Origin: Emiliania huxleyi CCMP1516
Lineage: Eukaryota; Haptophyta; Isochrysidales; Noelaerhabdaceae
DNA length: 64,000 nt
Assembly (NCBI RefSeq): GCF_000372725.1
Contig: NW_005200264.1
Span: forward strand, 1 to 64,000
Direction of reading: 5' to 3'
Both the position numbers and the translations under genes were made by a program. The notes under the pieces are model-generated. The model had not been told where the DNA came from, did no database searches, and was given only the letters and a program-made list of their open reading frames with translations. The first letter of the stretch is position 1; the number at the start of each line of letters is the position of its first letter. This document shows, in pieces, positions 37,901 to 47,000 of the stretch.

Positions 37901-40408
37901 CCCAGCCAGCCACTTCCCCTGCCTCCGCCGTCGCCGCCCCCGCCTGCGCAATCACCGCCGCCCTCGCCGCTTCCTTAGTGCAACAAGGTGTGCGGCATGC
38001 TCGGCCTGCCGGCCAACGATGCTTTCGTGTGCGAAAACATCTCGTTCGAGGAGACGACGTCCTGCCGCACCTCGTCGATAAATGTCAAAAAGACACACCA
38101 CTTCCGGGAACGCCAAGGAGAGCGGGGGTTCGACACGAAGCTGGCCAAGAGCGCAAAGAAGCACGGGAGCAAGTACGTGCAGCCCGACGGCAAGGTCAGG
38201 CACGTTCACAACGGTTTTCGCCTCGTCACTTCGCCGGACGGGGAGGTGGCCGTCACCGGCATGTTCGAGTCGGACGCCGCCAAGGAGCAGTACGGGCAGC
38301 AGCGGGAGAAGGAGCAGCAGCAGGAGCAGCAAAAGCAGCAGCGGCGGCAGCAGCGGCGGCAGGAGAAGCAGTCCGCTTCGCTTGCAGCCATGTTCGAGCC
38401 TGACGCTGCCCCATCGACTCCGCCGCTACCCACCGCCACCGAGTCCGCCGCCACCGACGCTCCTGTCGCCGCCTCTCCTGCGGCTGCCGCCGCCGCCTCT
38501 GACGCCTTTGCCGCCTCTTTGACGTTGCCGTCTCCGCCGTCGCCTCCCGATGCCTCTCGCGCCGCTGACTCGTCCAAAGGCGGCTTTTCGGAGCTCTTGC
38601 AGGCGTACGAGGCTGAAGAGGTCGCGCGCGTTTTGCGAGTGACGAGCGCGCGCGACGCGGCGGACACCTTGCGTCGGCGTCTTCGCAACGCGAAGAAGAA
38701 GCTTCGGCAGAACAGCTCCATCATCGTCGGCGCCGTTGGTTTGAGCGCAGAGCAGGAGGAGAAGATAGCCAGAATTCCTGCGTTGGAGGCGGAGATCACA
38801 GTGCTGGAGGCGGAGGCGGAGGAGGCGGAGACGGAGGCGGCGGCGGTGGCGGCGGCGGCTGAGGCTGCGCGGCTGGCCCAGGAGGCTGAGGTGGAGGAGG
38901 CGCGGCGGCGGGAGGCGGAGACAGCCGAGGCGTGGAGGCGCGAGGAGGAGGAGGCGATGCGCGTGGAGCGCCTCGGCCACAGACTCGACGAGCTGCGTAG
39001 GGCGCGTATCGAGCGCGACAAGTTGAAGGGGCTGCCCATGGTGTTTGGGCTGCAGGAGGGGCTGCGGGCGCAGTTCCAGGTTCTTGTCAATGAGCTCGAG
39101 CGCGTCATGGATTTCGACGGCCGCAACGTGCTCATCGTTGCCGGCGAGTACGAGGGCAAGAAGGGTGTCGCTGGCGAGTATGTGCCCAACTCAGACAAGT
39201 CGGTTTTTGTGGAGCTCGAGATGGGCGTGGACGGCCGCAGACAAGAGGTCAAGGTTCATTGCAGCCATCTCATCATCGACTATGACGTGCGCAAGGAGCA
39301 GGGTCAGTCTGAGAAGTTCAAGTGTTGGATGCCGGGCGGCTTGTCCGCATCGCAGCGCGCGGACATCCAGAAGGAGTTCATGCTGGCGAAGGCGGACGCA
39401 CAGACTAACGTCGCCGAGTGGCAGTCGCGCTACCAGTTTTGCCGTTCCACACCCAGCGCGAAGAGGGGGTCGAAGGAGTGGCAGAAAAAGGAGGACATGA
39501 CGGCCGAGGCAACTGCATCACTGCACGCTGCTCAGAATTATCTCAAGGGGATGCTGGAGCTGGCTGTGGAGGCTGACGCGCCGTCGGCAGGGAAGGCGGG
39601 CGAGTCGGCCAGCAGCGCACGCAGCGGATTCGTGGTGATCAAGAAGGGGCGCAAGGGCGGCGCGCACGGTAGGGACGCGGCGGCGGGCGGCGAGGAGGCG
39701 GCGGGCGGCGAGGAGGCGGCGGCCACGCAGGCGGAGATGCAGCGGAAGATGGAGGCGCTGTCGGCGGTTCACTCGTTGTCGACGTTCGCGGCGCTGCAGC
39801 CGCAAGAGGACGAGGCTGACGGCGCCACGACGGAGACTGGGCCCAAGACGGAGACTAAGCAGGCCACACCACCATTGTCGGTGCCATTGGGCGCCAAGCC
39901 CCGAGGCGAGCCGGGAACGCGCGGCGGGCGCGGCGGGCGCGAGGTGCCGATCAAGGCAAAGCAGAAAGCTGTCATCATTGGCCGAGGCGGCGCCACTATC
40001 CGCCAGCTGCAAGCGGACTCCGGCGCTAGCATCTCCGTCGAAAGCGACGTCGTCCACTTGCGAGGCTCGAAGCAGGCTATCGACAAGGCGAACATGCTCC
40101 TGCAAGAACTCCTCGCCAGCGGCGGGCGCCGCACGAAGCTGGCAGTGAGCAAGGAGGAGGAGGAAGCCGAGCTGAAGAGGCTCGGCTACAGATCCTGGGC
40201 CGAGGCAAGCGCCGCTTTTGACGGCGCGAATGGATCGGGATGGCATACCATCCCGAATCGGCGTGGCCGCATTAATTTATCGACCGCCCCGACCGCATCC
40301 GCACAGCTGGCAGCGCTGTTGTCTGCTCGAGTGCCGACTTCGCGGGAGCTCGGAGCGGATCGCGCCCGCCACCTGGCAATGCAAGCGCTCGGCCCCCGTG
40401 ACGCATGA
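34928..40408 (+). CDS. Giant ankyrin / vWA / alpha-kinase / coiled-coil / KH protein
   Basis: One gene of roughly 1500 codons in about six exons: 34928-35876, 36066 to about 36810, 36850-37249, 37318-37613, 37771-37872, 37979-40408. A Tudor/SH3-like start (VHDRVEVWYDRRWRPGIV) is followed by ankyrin-type repeats (HKQTALFAAIQCEHLVVVRM, GSTALLLACKQ), a vWA domain with MIDAS motif VIDNSRSM, and an alpha-kinase: ERNVFHMRF, WVVKENR, 'PRIAFMTCCFV', KWNTNSGKV, 'FSHWTYAHEGNE', LCDVQGHF, 'LNDPVIHSSVG', TDRGDKGIADF and the zinc motif SHKCNKVCGML. A Gln/Ala/Glu coiled coil and a KH domain with the loop VIIGRGGATIRQL (about 39965-40010) close the protein. vWA plus alpha-kinase resembles Dictyostelium VwkA; the KH end suggests RNA binding. 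The CNKVC zinc motif straddles the border into the last exon, tying the halves together. Confidence 0.75.
35905..36050. repeat. 29-bp tandem repeat in the first alpha-kinase-gene intron
   Basis: Five copies of CCCCCATGTCTCTCGCCGGC-TCGACCCTG at a spacing of 29, 29, 29 and 28 bp. It lies between a GC-type donor after 35876 and an AG before 36066. Confidence 0.85.
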
Positions 40409-40477
40409 AGCTTTTTTCTGAGAAGAAGCCTACGTACACGTACACATCACACAAAAACCAAAATAGTTGACAACATA

Positions 40478-40637
40478 TCACGAAAGCTCAAAGCCCGAGG
40501 CGGACCGGATGGCGTAGAGGAGCCGCTCGCGCAGCACCTCCGCCCTCGACTTGAAGTTTTTGGCAGCTTGAGCAGGTTGATCGTTGAAGCAGAGGTACGA
40601 CGCGATCTTTGTCAAGCGCAACAACTTCCTCAACCGA
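40478..40637 (-). pseudogene. HECT ubiquitin-ligase C-terminal exon fragment
   Basis: After a CATAG acceptor the frame reads RLRKLLRLTKIASYLCFN and ends AEVLRERLLYAIRSASGFELS-stop, the C-terminal tail of HECT E3 ligases in which a cysteine in a T-C-F-N context forms the ubiquitin thioester. Directly after CFN, the expected L-L-K-L-P is found only one base out of frame (AACCTGCTCAAGCTGCC), so the exon carries a local frame disturbance. No upstream HECT exons were recognised on this strand. A fragment or the 3' exon of a damaged gene. Confidence 0.5.
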
Positions 40638-41105
40638 CTATGGAGGACCCGTCGCCAGACGACGCAGGGCAGACGACGGGGAGGCGGAGCAGGCGCGCAG
40701 GGCGAGACGAGGGAGGGAGCGAGGGAGCAGGTGGACTTTTTGCGGAGATCAGCAGGAGGATGTACGAAGAGATTAGGAGCAGCAGGGACCTGAGGGACCA
40801 TGTGGAAGACGGCTAGTGCTAGTCCCCCATCGGGAGGACGACCCCGGGCTAGTCGCCGACCACCCACATCAAAGAACCCTGCACAAAGAGATCGCACGGG
40901 CGCGGGGACCTGCACACTGTTCCTTTTTACCCATCTCCTATATAGAGTAGAGGTGTCCGTTTTCATATTTTATATTCGTTTGAGACGAGAGATGGGATTG
41001 TTTTAGGGACCGAAGTCAAGGAAGAGAAGAAATCCCTGGGCGTCTGATGATAAATACTACCACACACTCCACACATCCACTGCACTCTACGCGACCGGCA
41101 CCACC
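40638..41105. other. Spacer without gene
   Basis: Words CTAGTCGCCGA-CACCC and ATTCGTTT-AGA around 40848-40985 echo the segment just after the monooxygenase gene (about 17900-18000), suggesting another short dispersed element. Nothing else recognised. Confidence 0.35.
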
Positions 41106-41375
41106 ACGGTCGTGGGGATGACGCTGCCGATGGCGCGCGACTTGGCGCCGCTCGGCATCCGCGTATGCACCGTTGCGCCGGGCATTTTTGACACCCCGAT
41201 GATGGCCGCGGCCCCCGACGCCGTGCGCGAAGGCCTCGCCGCCAGCATCCCGTTCCCCTCGCGCTTTGGCCAGCCAGACGAGTTTGCGGCGCTGGTCGAG
41301 TCGCTGCTGCTCAACTCGTACCTCAACGGCGAGGTGGTCCGCCTCGACGGAGCGGTGCGCATGGCGTCGTCGTGA
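41106..41375 (+). pseudogene. HSD17B10-like short-chain dehydrogenase, C-terminal fragment
   Basis: Reads [20 protein letters not shown], '[19 protein letters not shown]', '[20 protein letters not shown]' and '[15 protein letters not shown]' to a TGA at 41373. This is, residue for residue in its conserved positions, the last third of type-2 3-hydroxyacyl-CoA dehydrogenase (mitochondrial isoleucine breakdown and tRNA processing in animals). The catalytic Y-x-x-x-K and the NAD fold are absent: just upstream the frame reads LYATGTTT where Y-S-A-S-K-G-G would be expected, with no AG acceptor in between. A 5'-truncated remnant. Confidence 0.6.
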
Positions 41376-41737
41376 GAGAGAGAGCGCGCGCGACCCACCG
41401 GGAGTAGCCACTCGAGTGTATCGTTTTGGTTGATCTACGAGCATTTTGTGGGGAGGGATTCTGGGATTGGCTCACCCCTCTGCCAGCTCCCACGAGATTT
41501 AAACTCCTCACACCGCGTCATCCACCAGACACTGTCCCTCATCAGAGCGACGGAGCGCAGCGCAAAGGCCTGCGGCTCGTCGTCGTCGGTGCCAACCCAG
41601 CATCCACACCCTTTAGCCCCCCGGCCCTCTGGTGTCTGGATCGTGGATGTCGCGTGCGGGGTGCGGAGTTAATGACTGCACTCCAAGTGCTCCAAGTATT
41701 CTTATTCGAAGGCGCGCGCTCAAAATAAAAAAGGGCA

Positions 41738-43016
41738 TCACCCGACGCCCAACGCCTCGGGCGTCACAAACGACCGCACGAGCCGTCCCCTCAGCGCCGG
41801 CGGGAGCCAAGCGCGCAGCGCAGCCGCACGCGCGACGGGCGGCGGCAGCTCCGAGCACCGCACGACAGCCTTGCCCGTGTTGCCGCCGCCCATCATGTCG
41901 ATGAAGGCGGCCGGCGCCGCGTCGAGCCCGTCGTACACCGTCTCCTCGGCGCGCAGCTCCTGAAGGCGGATGGCGACGGGCGTGAGGGCGGCGGCCGCCG
42001 ACCGGTGCGGCGTCGCGGCGGCCGCGGCGTCTCGCCTCGGCGGCGACGAGAGCGCACAACTCGGCGAGAGCGGGCGCGAAGCGGTGCTTGTATTTGACGA
42101 CGGTGTATCGCTCCCTGCGGATGCGGCGCCGCTCCACCACCGCCGCGCTCTCCGCGGGCAGCGGGGGCGGGTAGTCGCCCTCCGCGTCGTAGGTCGAGAT
42201 TTGGCCGCAGAGGAGCAGCTCCGACCTCGGCGCCATGCACTGGATCACGAGGTCGCTCACGGCGCCCCCGACGTTGTCCCAGTATAGCGTGATGTCCACC
42301 GGCTGCGGTGAGCGGGACGTGCCGAGGGCGCGGTCCGCCTGCGGCACGGAGAGCAGCGCGGCCCGCAGATCCGCCCGCAGGTCGGCCGAGTGCCGGTTGA
42401 GCGCGCGGTCAAAGCCGAGCTCCTGCAAGAAGTCCACCTTGGCCTCGGAGCCGCACACGCCGACCACCGCCGCGCCGCGCCGCTTGCAGAGCTGGCCGAC
42501 GAGCGAGCCGACAGCGCCGGCCGCGCCACTCACGGCGACCACGTCCGACCCGTTCGGCCGCCCGCCGCCGACCGTCTCAAGCCCGCACCAAGCCGTCAGA
42601 CCGGTCTGGCCGCATGCGCCCAGCAGCGCACTCGGCGGGAGCAGCAGCGCGAGGAGCGGCGGCACGCGCTGCACCTTGGCAGCCTCCAGTACGGCGACGC
42701 TCTGCCACGGGAACGAGTCGAACGGCTCGACGACGAGGTCGCCGGGCGCCGGGCCTCTCACGGCGTCGCCGACTTGAAGGACCTCGCCGATGCCGGCGGA
42801 CGCGATGGGCTCGCCGAGCGCATACGGCTGCGTATAGTCCACTCCCGTGCTGGCGTTGAAGCGGCAACGCAGGAATGGGTCGACGCTGAGGTAGACTGTG
42901 CGACAGAGGACCTCGTGCGGCGCAGGCGTGCGGGGCGGCAGCGGCTGAGGCCTCGGTTCAAAGCAAGAGAGGCAGACCGGCTGGTTGGCGGCAGGCCGGC
43001 GACGCAACACGACCTC
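41738..43016 (-). CDS. Prostaglandin reductase 2-like NADP-dependent oxidoreductase (MDR family)
   Basis: Landmarks agree with PTGR2: TVYLSVDPFLRCRFNASTGV, 'ALGEPIASAGIGEV', 'GACGQTGLTAWCGLE', the nucleotide fold VAVSGAAGAVGSLVGQLCKR, 'DITLYWDNVGGAVSDLVI', 'LLLCGQISTYDAEGDYPPPL' and 'RRERYTVVKYKHRFAPAL'. The end (TVYDGLDAAPAAFIDMMGGG NTGKAVV) is in another frame, so a one-base shift or tiny intron lies near 41990-42040. The enzyme class reduces enone double bonds with NADPH. No ATG is available at the start: the sequence begins after a CCGAG|GT border at about 43016, so a 5' exon is missing or unrecognised. A further about 30 residues after the PTGR2 end are extra. Confidence 0.7.
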
Positions 43017-43088
43017 GGAGTGGAGAGCGCGTGTGTGTTCGAGTGCGTGTGTAGTGCGACTTTAGCGCAAATTTAGCGCAAATTCAGT

Positions 43089-43154
43089 ACATATTTAGCA
43101 CATATTTAGCACATATTTAGCACATATTTAGCACATATTTAGCACATATTTAGT
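43089..43154. repeat. 11-bp tandem repeat ACATATTTAGC x6
   Basis: Six consecutive units. Flanking sequence up to 43265 keeps scattered TTTAG words (ATTTAGCGC, CTTTAGTGC), so the array may once have been longer. Confidence 0.9.
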
Positions 43155-43469
43155 GTGTTTTATCTCCAATTTAGCGCCACATTTAGTTCACTTTAGGTGC
43201 GGGCAGCTGCAGTACATTTAGTGTGGGTCCCGCATCTTTAGTGCGGGCACGCAACTTTAGCACGGCTTCCCAGCCACACCACAGCTGGCTGGCCAGGGCC
43301 GCGTGCTTTGCTCCTTGGCTGCCAAGAATGCACCACAGGAGATGCCTGGCCCCTGCCCTCATGACCAAAGACAGGCTCCCAGTGAGGCTAGATATGCAGC
43401 CCTCCAGAGCAAGATCTCCCGACTCCATCCAAAAACACAACGGGCCCAAGACGAACAAGCACCGCCTCT

Positions 43470-43660
43470 CGAGGTTCTCGAGGTGGATATCCATTGGCCG
43501 CGTTGGGTAGCGAGGATTGGTGTAACCCGAGCCACGGAGGCGTGTTTTCTGACGGCCGACCGTCAGTGCGCGGAGTTGCCCCTTCTCCGACTGCCCCGGC
43601 TAGTTCCCGAGGTCGCGCGGGGCTGACCCCTGCGCCCCCCGAGACCTAGCACGGTACAAT
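43470..43660 (+). repeat. Dispersed repeat R-E, copy 1
   Basis: CTCGAGGTTCTCGAGGTGGA, GCGTGTTTTCTGACGGCCGA and GGCTAGTTCCCGAGGTCGCG through CCCCCGAGACCTAGC. The same order is found at 46160-46375; a reversed part lies at 50692-50757. Confidence 0.85.
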
Positions 43661-44138
43661 TAAGCGTGGAATAGGACCGCCGCAAGCGGCGTGGCGTGGG
43701 GCGGTTGACGTTCCTCCGGGGGGCCCTCTGCGCCGGGGAGGCGTTGTTGGAGGCTAGTGCTCAAGTGCTCAAGAGAACCCAAGGGAGGGATGGGAGGACG
43801 GGAGGCCGATTCTCACCGGTGAAAATTTCTTTTGAGAGCGCCTTCCGTCAAAATATCTGAAGATCCTACTCTAGGATTCTCCCCAAACCTTGCTCAGCTG
43901 ATCCAGCATGGGTCGTAGGCCACGCCTGGGCAAAGAAACCAGTACCTCATCAGGCTTGCTTCCCTGAGCGTCACAGCTCGGTGATCGCGCCGGCCGGACA
44001 CCACTGTAACGTCCGTTCCGCGTTCCGGGCATTTGAACGCGACCTTCGGGGGCAAAGACATGGGCTCTTTGGCTCAGACTGGACTTCGATTTTTGAATTC
44101 TTTTTTCGCCGCAACATCGGCTTCGCACCTTGGCCCTC
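43661..44138. other. Spacer upstream of bestrophin
   Basis: No gene recognised. Contains AGTGCTCAAGTGCTCAAG at about 43755, a word related to the GAGCACTTG motif at the edges of R-B copies. Confidence 0.4.
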
Positions 44139-45947
44139 ATGCTCACCTCGATCCGGCGGTCGGTCGAGGCACGGCCCACAACGAAGCCAGTCATTCGGCG
44201 GCAGGCCACTCACATCTACACCTCTCGAGCCGACGCCCGCGCCAGGATCGCCAAGGAGTCGCCGACGCTGCAGCACACCGAGACGTGGTTCGAGACGCTG
44301 GTCTCCGGCCGCGAGTATCTTCCGACTCGGATGTGGTGGGTGGTCCAGCTAGTCACGACCTCCGTCACGCTCGCCGACATCTACTTCTCCAACAGCCCTC
44401 CGTCGCTCTTTGGAGGCGCGGCGGCGGCGGCGGCGGACGGCAAAAATCAAACCTCCTGGTGGCGCATTCCTGCCCACGCGCACGACACGCTGCTCGGCCT
44501 GCTGTCGCTGCTGCTCGCCTTCCGTACGTCGCAGGCGTACGACCGTTGGTGGGAGGCGCGCAAGCTCTGGGGACAGATCGTCAACTCGACGCGCAACGTC
44601 GCCTCGAATGCCGCCGTCTTCATGACCGATCTCGAGCGGAAGCGGCGCGTCATCAAGGCGACGATCTGCTTTGCGTGGTGCACAAAGGCGTCGCTGCGTG
44701 GCGTGCGGCCAACCTCGGACGAGATCGCCGAGCTCGCCTCGGAAGAGATGCTCACGGCGATGGTGACTCCGTACGTGGTGCCGCTCGGGAGGAGGCCGAC
44801 GTTGCACCTCGAGCCGAGCGAGTACGAGAAGGCGCTCCTCGAGCAGGGCGAGCCGTACGACCACCTCCCGATGATGATGGTCGACGAGATGAAGGCGCGC
44901 GCGGAATAGCGCGGCGGCGCGGGGCGGCGCGCGGGTTGCCGCCCGGCGACAGAGCGCTGTGGTTTCGCGAGCAGGCGGGCGTGCGGGACGAGCTAGACGA
45001 GACGGTGGGTGCAAAGGGCTCCGCCGCCGAGGTGCACGAGGGGTGGAAGATTGTGATTGGCAACGACATCAAGTCGCTCGTCGACGCGCTCGGCGGTTGC
45101 GAGCGCATCCAGAAGACGCCGATGCCGTTTGGCTACCTGGCGCAGCAGCGCATCTTTATGCTCATCTGGCTTGTCACCTACCCGCTCGCCATCGCCGACG
45201 AGTACCGGCGCGATGCGGCCGAGATGCGGCCGAGATGCGGCCGAGATGCGGCCGAGAGATAGCGGCGAGCTACACCCGCTACATATCGCCGACGAGCACC
45301 GGCGAGATGTAGCCGAGATGCGGGCGAGCGAGCTACAGCGGCGAGATACTACACCCGCTCCCTACCGCCGACGAGCGCATCAGTGGGTGGGCGCCGCCGC
45401 TTCCGCTCCGGCCGTGAGCAACGCGTTTCGACGCACCCGGGGCTTGCGAGTGCAGGTGGGCGAGCATCGCCGTCTGCGCCGTCGTCTCCTTCATCATGCT
45501 CAAGGTGGACAACATCGGAATCGAGATCGAGCACCCCTTTGGCACCGGCAGGCGCGCGCTTCTCTCCCGCCGCCGCGCGCTCCTCTCCCAGCGCTTCTCT
45601 CCCGCCGCCGGGCGCTTCGCGGCGCTGCGCCCCTTGCCCACACACCCGCTAGAGGCGCGCGGCGCAGAGTTCCATATGCCGCTGTGCCCGTCTCCACTCG
45701 CCGCCCGCCAGGATCCCACATCCCGCGACCCGTGGCGCGGCTGCCCCCCAGGCACGACCTGCCGCTCGAGGCCATCTGCATCACCATCGAGAAGAACCTG
45801 CTCGAGATCCTCCGCCGCGCGGAGTCGCGAGAGCTGCGGCCGGTGCCTCTCTCCGGGCTGCCCCCTTCGGAGAGACATCACCGCGACCGGGCAGATGGGC
45901 GCAGCTCCACCCTCTCGGCCAGCCTCTCCGAGGAGGTGGAGAGATAG
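44139..45947 (+). CDS. Bestrophin-like anion channel
   Basis: A bestrophin (UPF0187) channel in at least four exons. Exon 1 starts MLTSIRRSVEARPTTKPVIR and contains TMs, 'GLLSLLLAFRTSQAYDRWWE' and ARKLWGQIVNSTRNVA, the family's most conserved block. Exon 2 (about 44940-45200) gives 'VDALGGCERIQKTPMPFGYL' and 'IFMLIWLVTYPLAI'. Exon 3 (45456-45551) gives 'DNIGIEIEHPFGTG' and exon 4 (45752-45947) DLPLEAICITIEKNLLEIL to the stop. Donor CAG|GC and acceptor CAG|GC join exons 3 and 4 in frame, indicating a GC-AG intron. Algal bestrophins conduct chloride or bicarbonate, some at thylakoids; localisation here is unknown. The join of exons 1 and 2 near 44900 is unresolved. Intron 2 carries ATGCGGCCGAG repeats. 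Confidence 0.8.
45205..45380. repeat. GATGCGGCCGA minisatellite and copied exon end in bestrophin intron
   Basis: Four units of GATGCGGCCGA follow the exon end GCCGACGAGTACCGGCGCGA; diverged copies of that exon end (GCCGACGAGCACCGGCGAGA, GCCGACGAGCGC) recur further into the intron. Confidence 0.7.
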
Positions 45948-46012
45948 AGCGGGGCGCAGGAAACCTCGGATCCAAAGCTAGAAAGGAAGGTCGATAGATC
46001 GGTTCATTCTTT

Positions 46013-46092
46013 TAGCCGAAAGCACCAGAGCTCGAGGGGGGTCGGCCGTGAAGGCCCCCCAGCACCAGAGCTCGAGGGGGGTCGGCCGTGAG
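46013..46092. repeat. Tandem duplication of about 43 bp
   Basis: AGCACCAGAGCTCGAGGGGG followed by GTCGGCCGTGA occurs twice in a row, 43 bp apart. Confidence 0.85.
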
Positions 46093-46159
46093 TTTAGAAG
46101 TGCAGGGGGGTACCTCGAGCAATGTGCACGGCCGCTCTTTTTGGGGCGCGCGGTTTTGC

Positions 46160-46375
46160 TGTCTGGGTCTCTCGAGGTTCTCGAGGTGGATATCCTTTGG
46201 CCGCGCGTTGGGTAGCGAGGATTGGTGTGACGCGATCCATGCCCAGGCGTGTTTTCTGACGGCCGACCCCCGACCGTCAGTGCAAAGAGTTGTCCCTTCT
46301 CCGACTGCGCCCCCGGCTAGTTCCCGAGGTCGCGCGGGAGTGTCTGACCCCTGCGTCCCCCGAGACCTAGCGCGG
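46160..46375 (+). repeat. Dispersed repeat R-E, copy 2
   Basis: Same blocks and order as 43470-43660 with small insertions. Confidence 0.85.
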
Positions 46376-47000
46376 GTGGGTTGGAGGGGGGCTCGCTGCA
46401 GGGAAGGGCTGTGAAAGAAGCCGATCCCCGTAGTCCGCCCCGTTCCTCCCCATCGGGCCGCATAAGCGGCCGCGCCTCGCAGATTCGTTTCTCGCGCCGG
46501 GTCAGGCGTGCGGGGCATCCCCCGGGTCGCTCGACCAGCGATCCGAAGAGTGGCCGCTATGCGAAGGAAAGAGCGGGGCCCTCGACGCCTCAGTCCGGCC
46601 CTCCGAGGGGGGGAAGGGAATTGCGGGGTCCCCACGGCCACGGGCGCCTCTCTTCGGCCCTCCCAAGGGGGGGAGGGGAGCGGCGGGGGGGGGGGGGGGG
46701 GATCCTGGTGGTGCGCGGAGGGGTCTCGGTTTCCTGCGGTGAGGCGGTGAGGCTACCACACTTGCCTTTGGGGGGGCGGGGTGGGGGGGGGGGGGGGCTC
46801 ACGGCGAGGCGCGCGCAAGCACGCCCGCTCTCCCCCCCCCCCCTCTCCCTCGAGGCAGCGAGTAGGCAGCGAGGGGAGGTCTCGAGCGCCTATATGTCGG
46901 TTTTGCTCTTGCCCATGCTGGTGTTAGTGTGACCGTGGTGTGTGCTTGAGAGAGTGTGAGATCGCGTGTTGAGAGGAAACGTTTACGACAAAACAAAATC
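46376..47000. other. Spacer with long G and C homopolymers
   Basis: Runs of G at about 46683-46701 and 46770-46797 and of C at about 46832-46844. No gene recognised. Confidence 0.5.

Noticed and set aside
43670-43700. GGAATAGGACCG as an rRNA fragment
   Set aside because: Short chance resemblance to 18S rRNA; flanking sequence does not match.
46680-46800. Long G homopolymers as functional G-quadruplex sites
   Set aside because: Homopolymer runs of this length are prone to sequencing and assembly error, and nothing links them to a gene.
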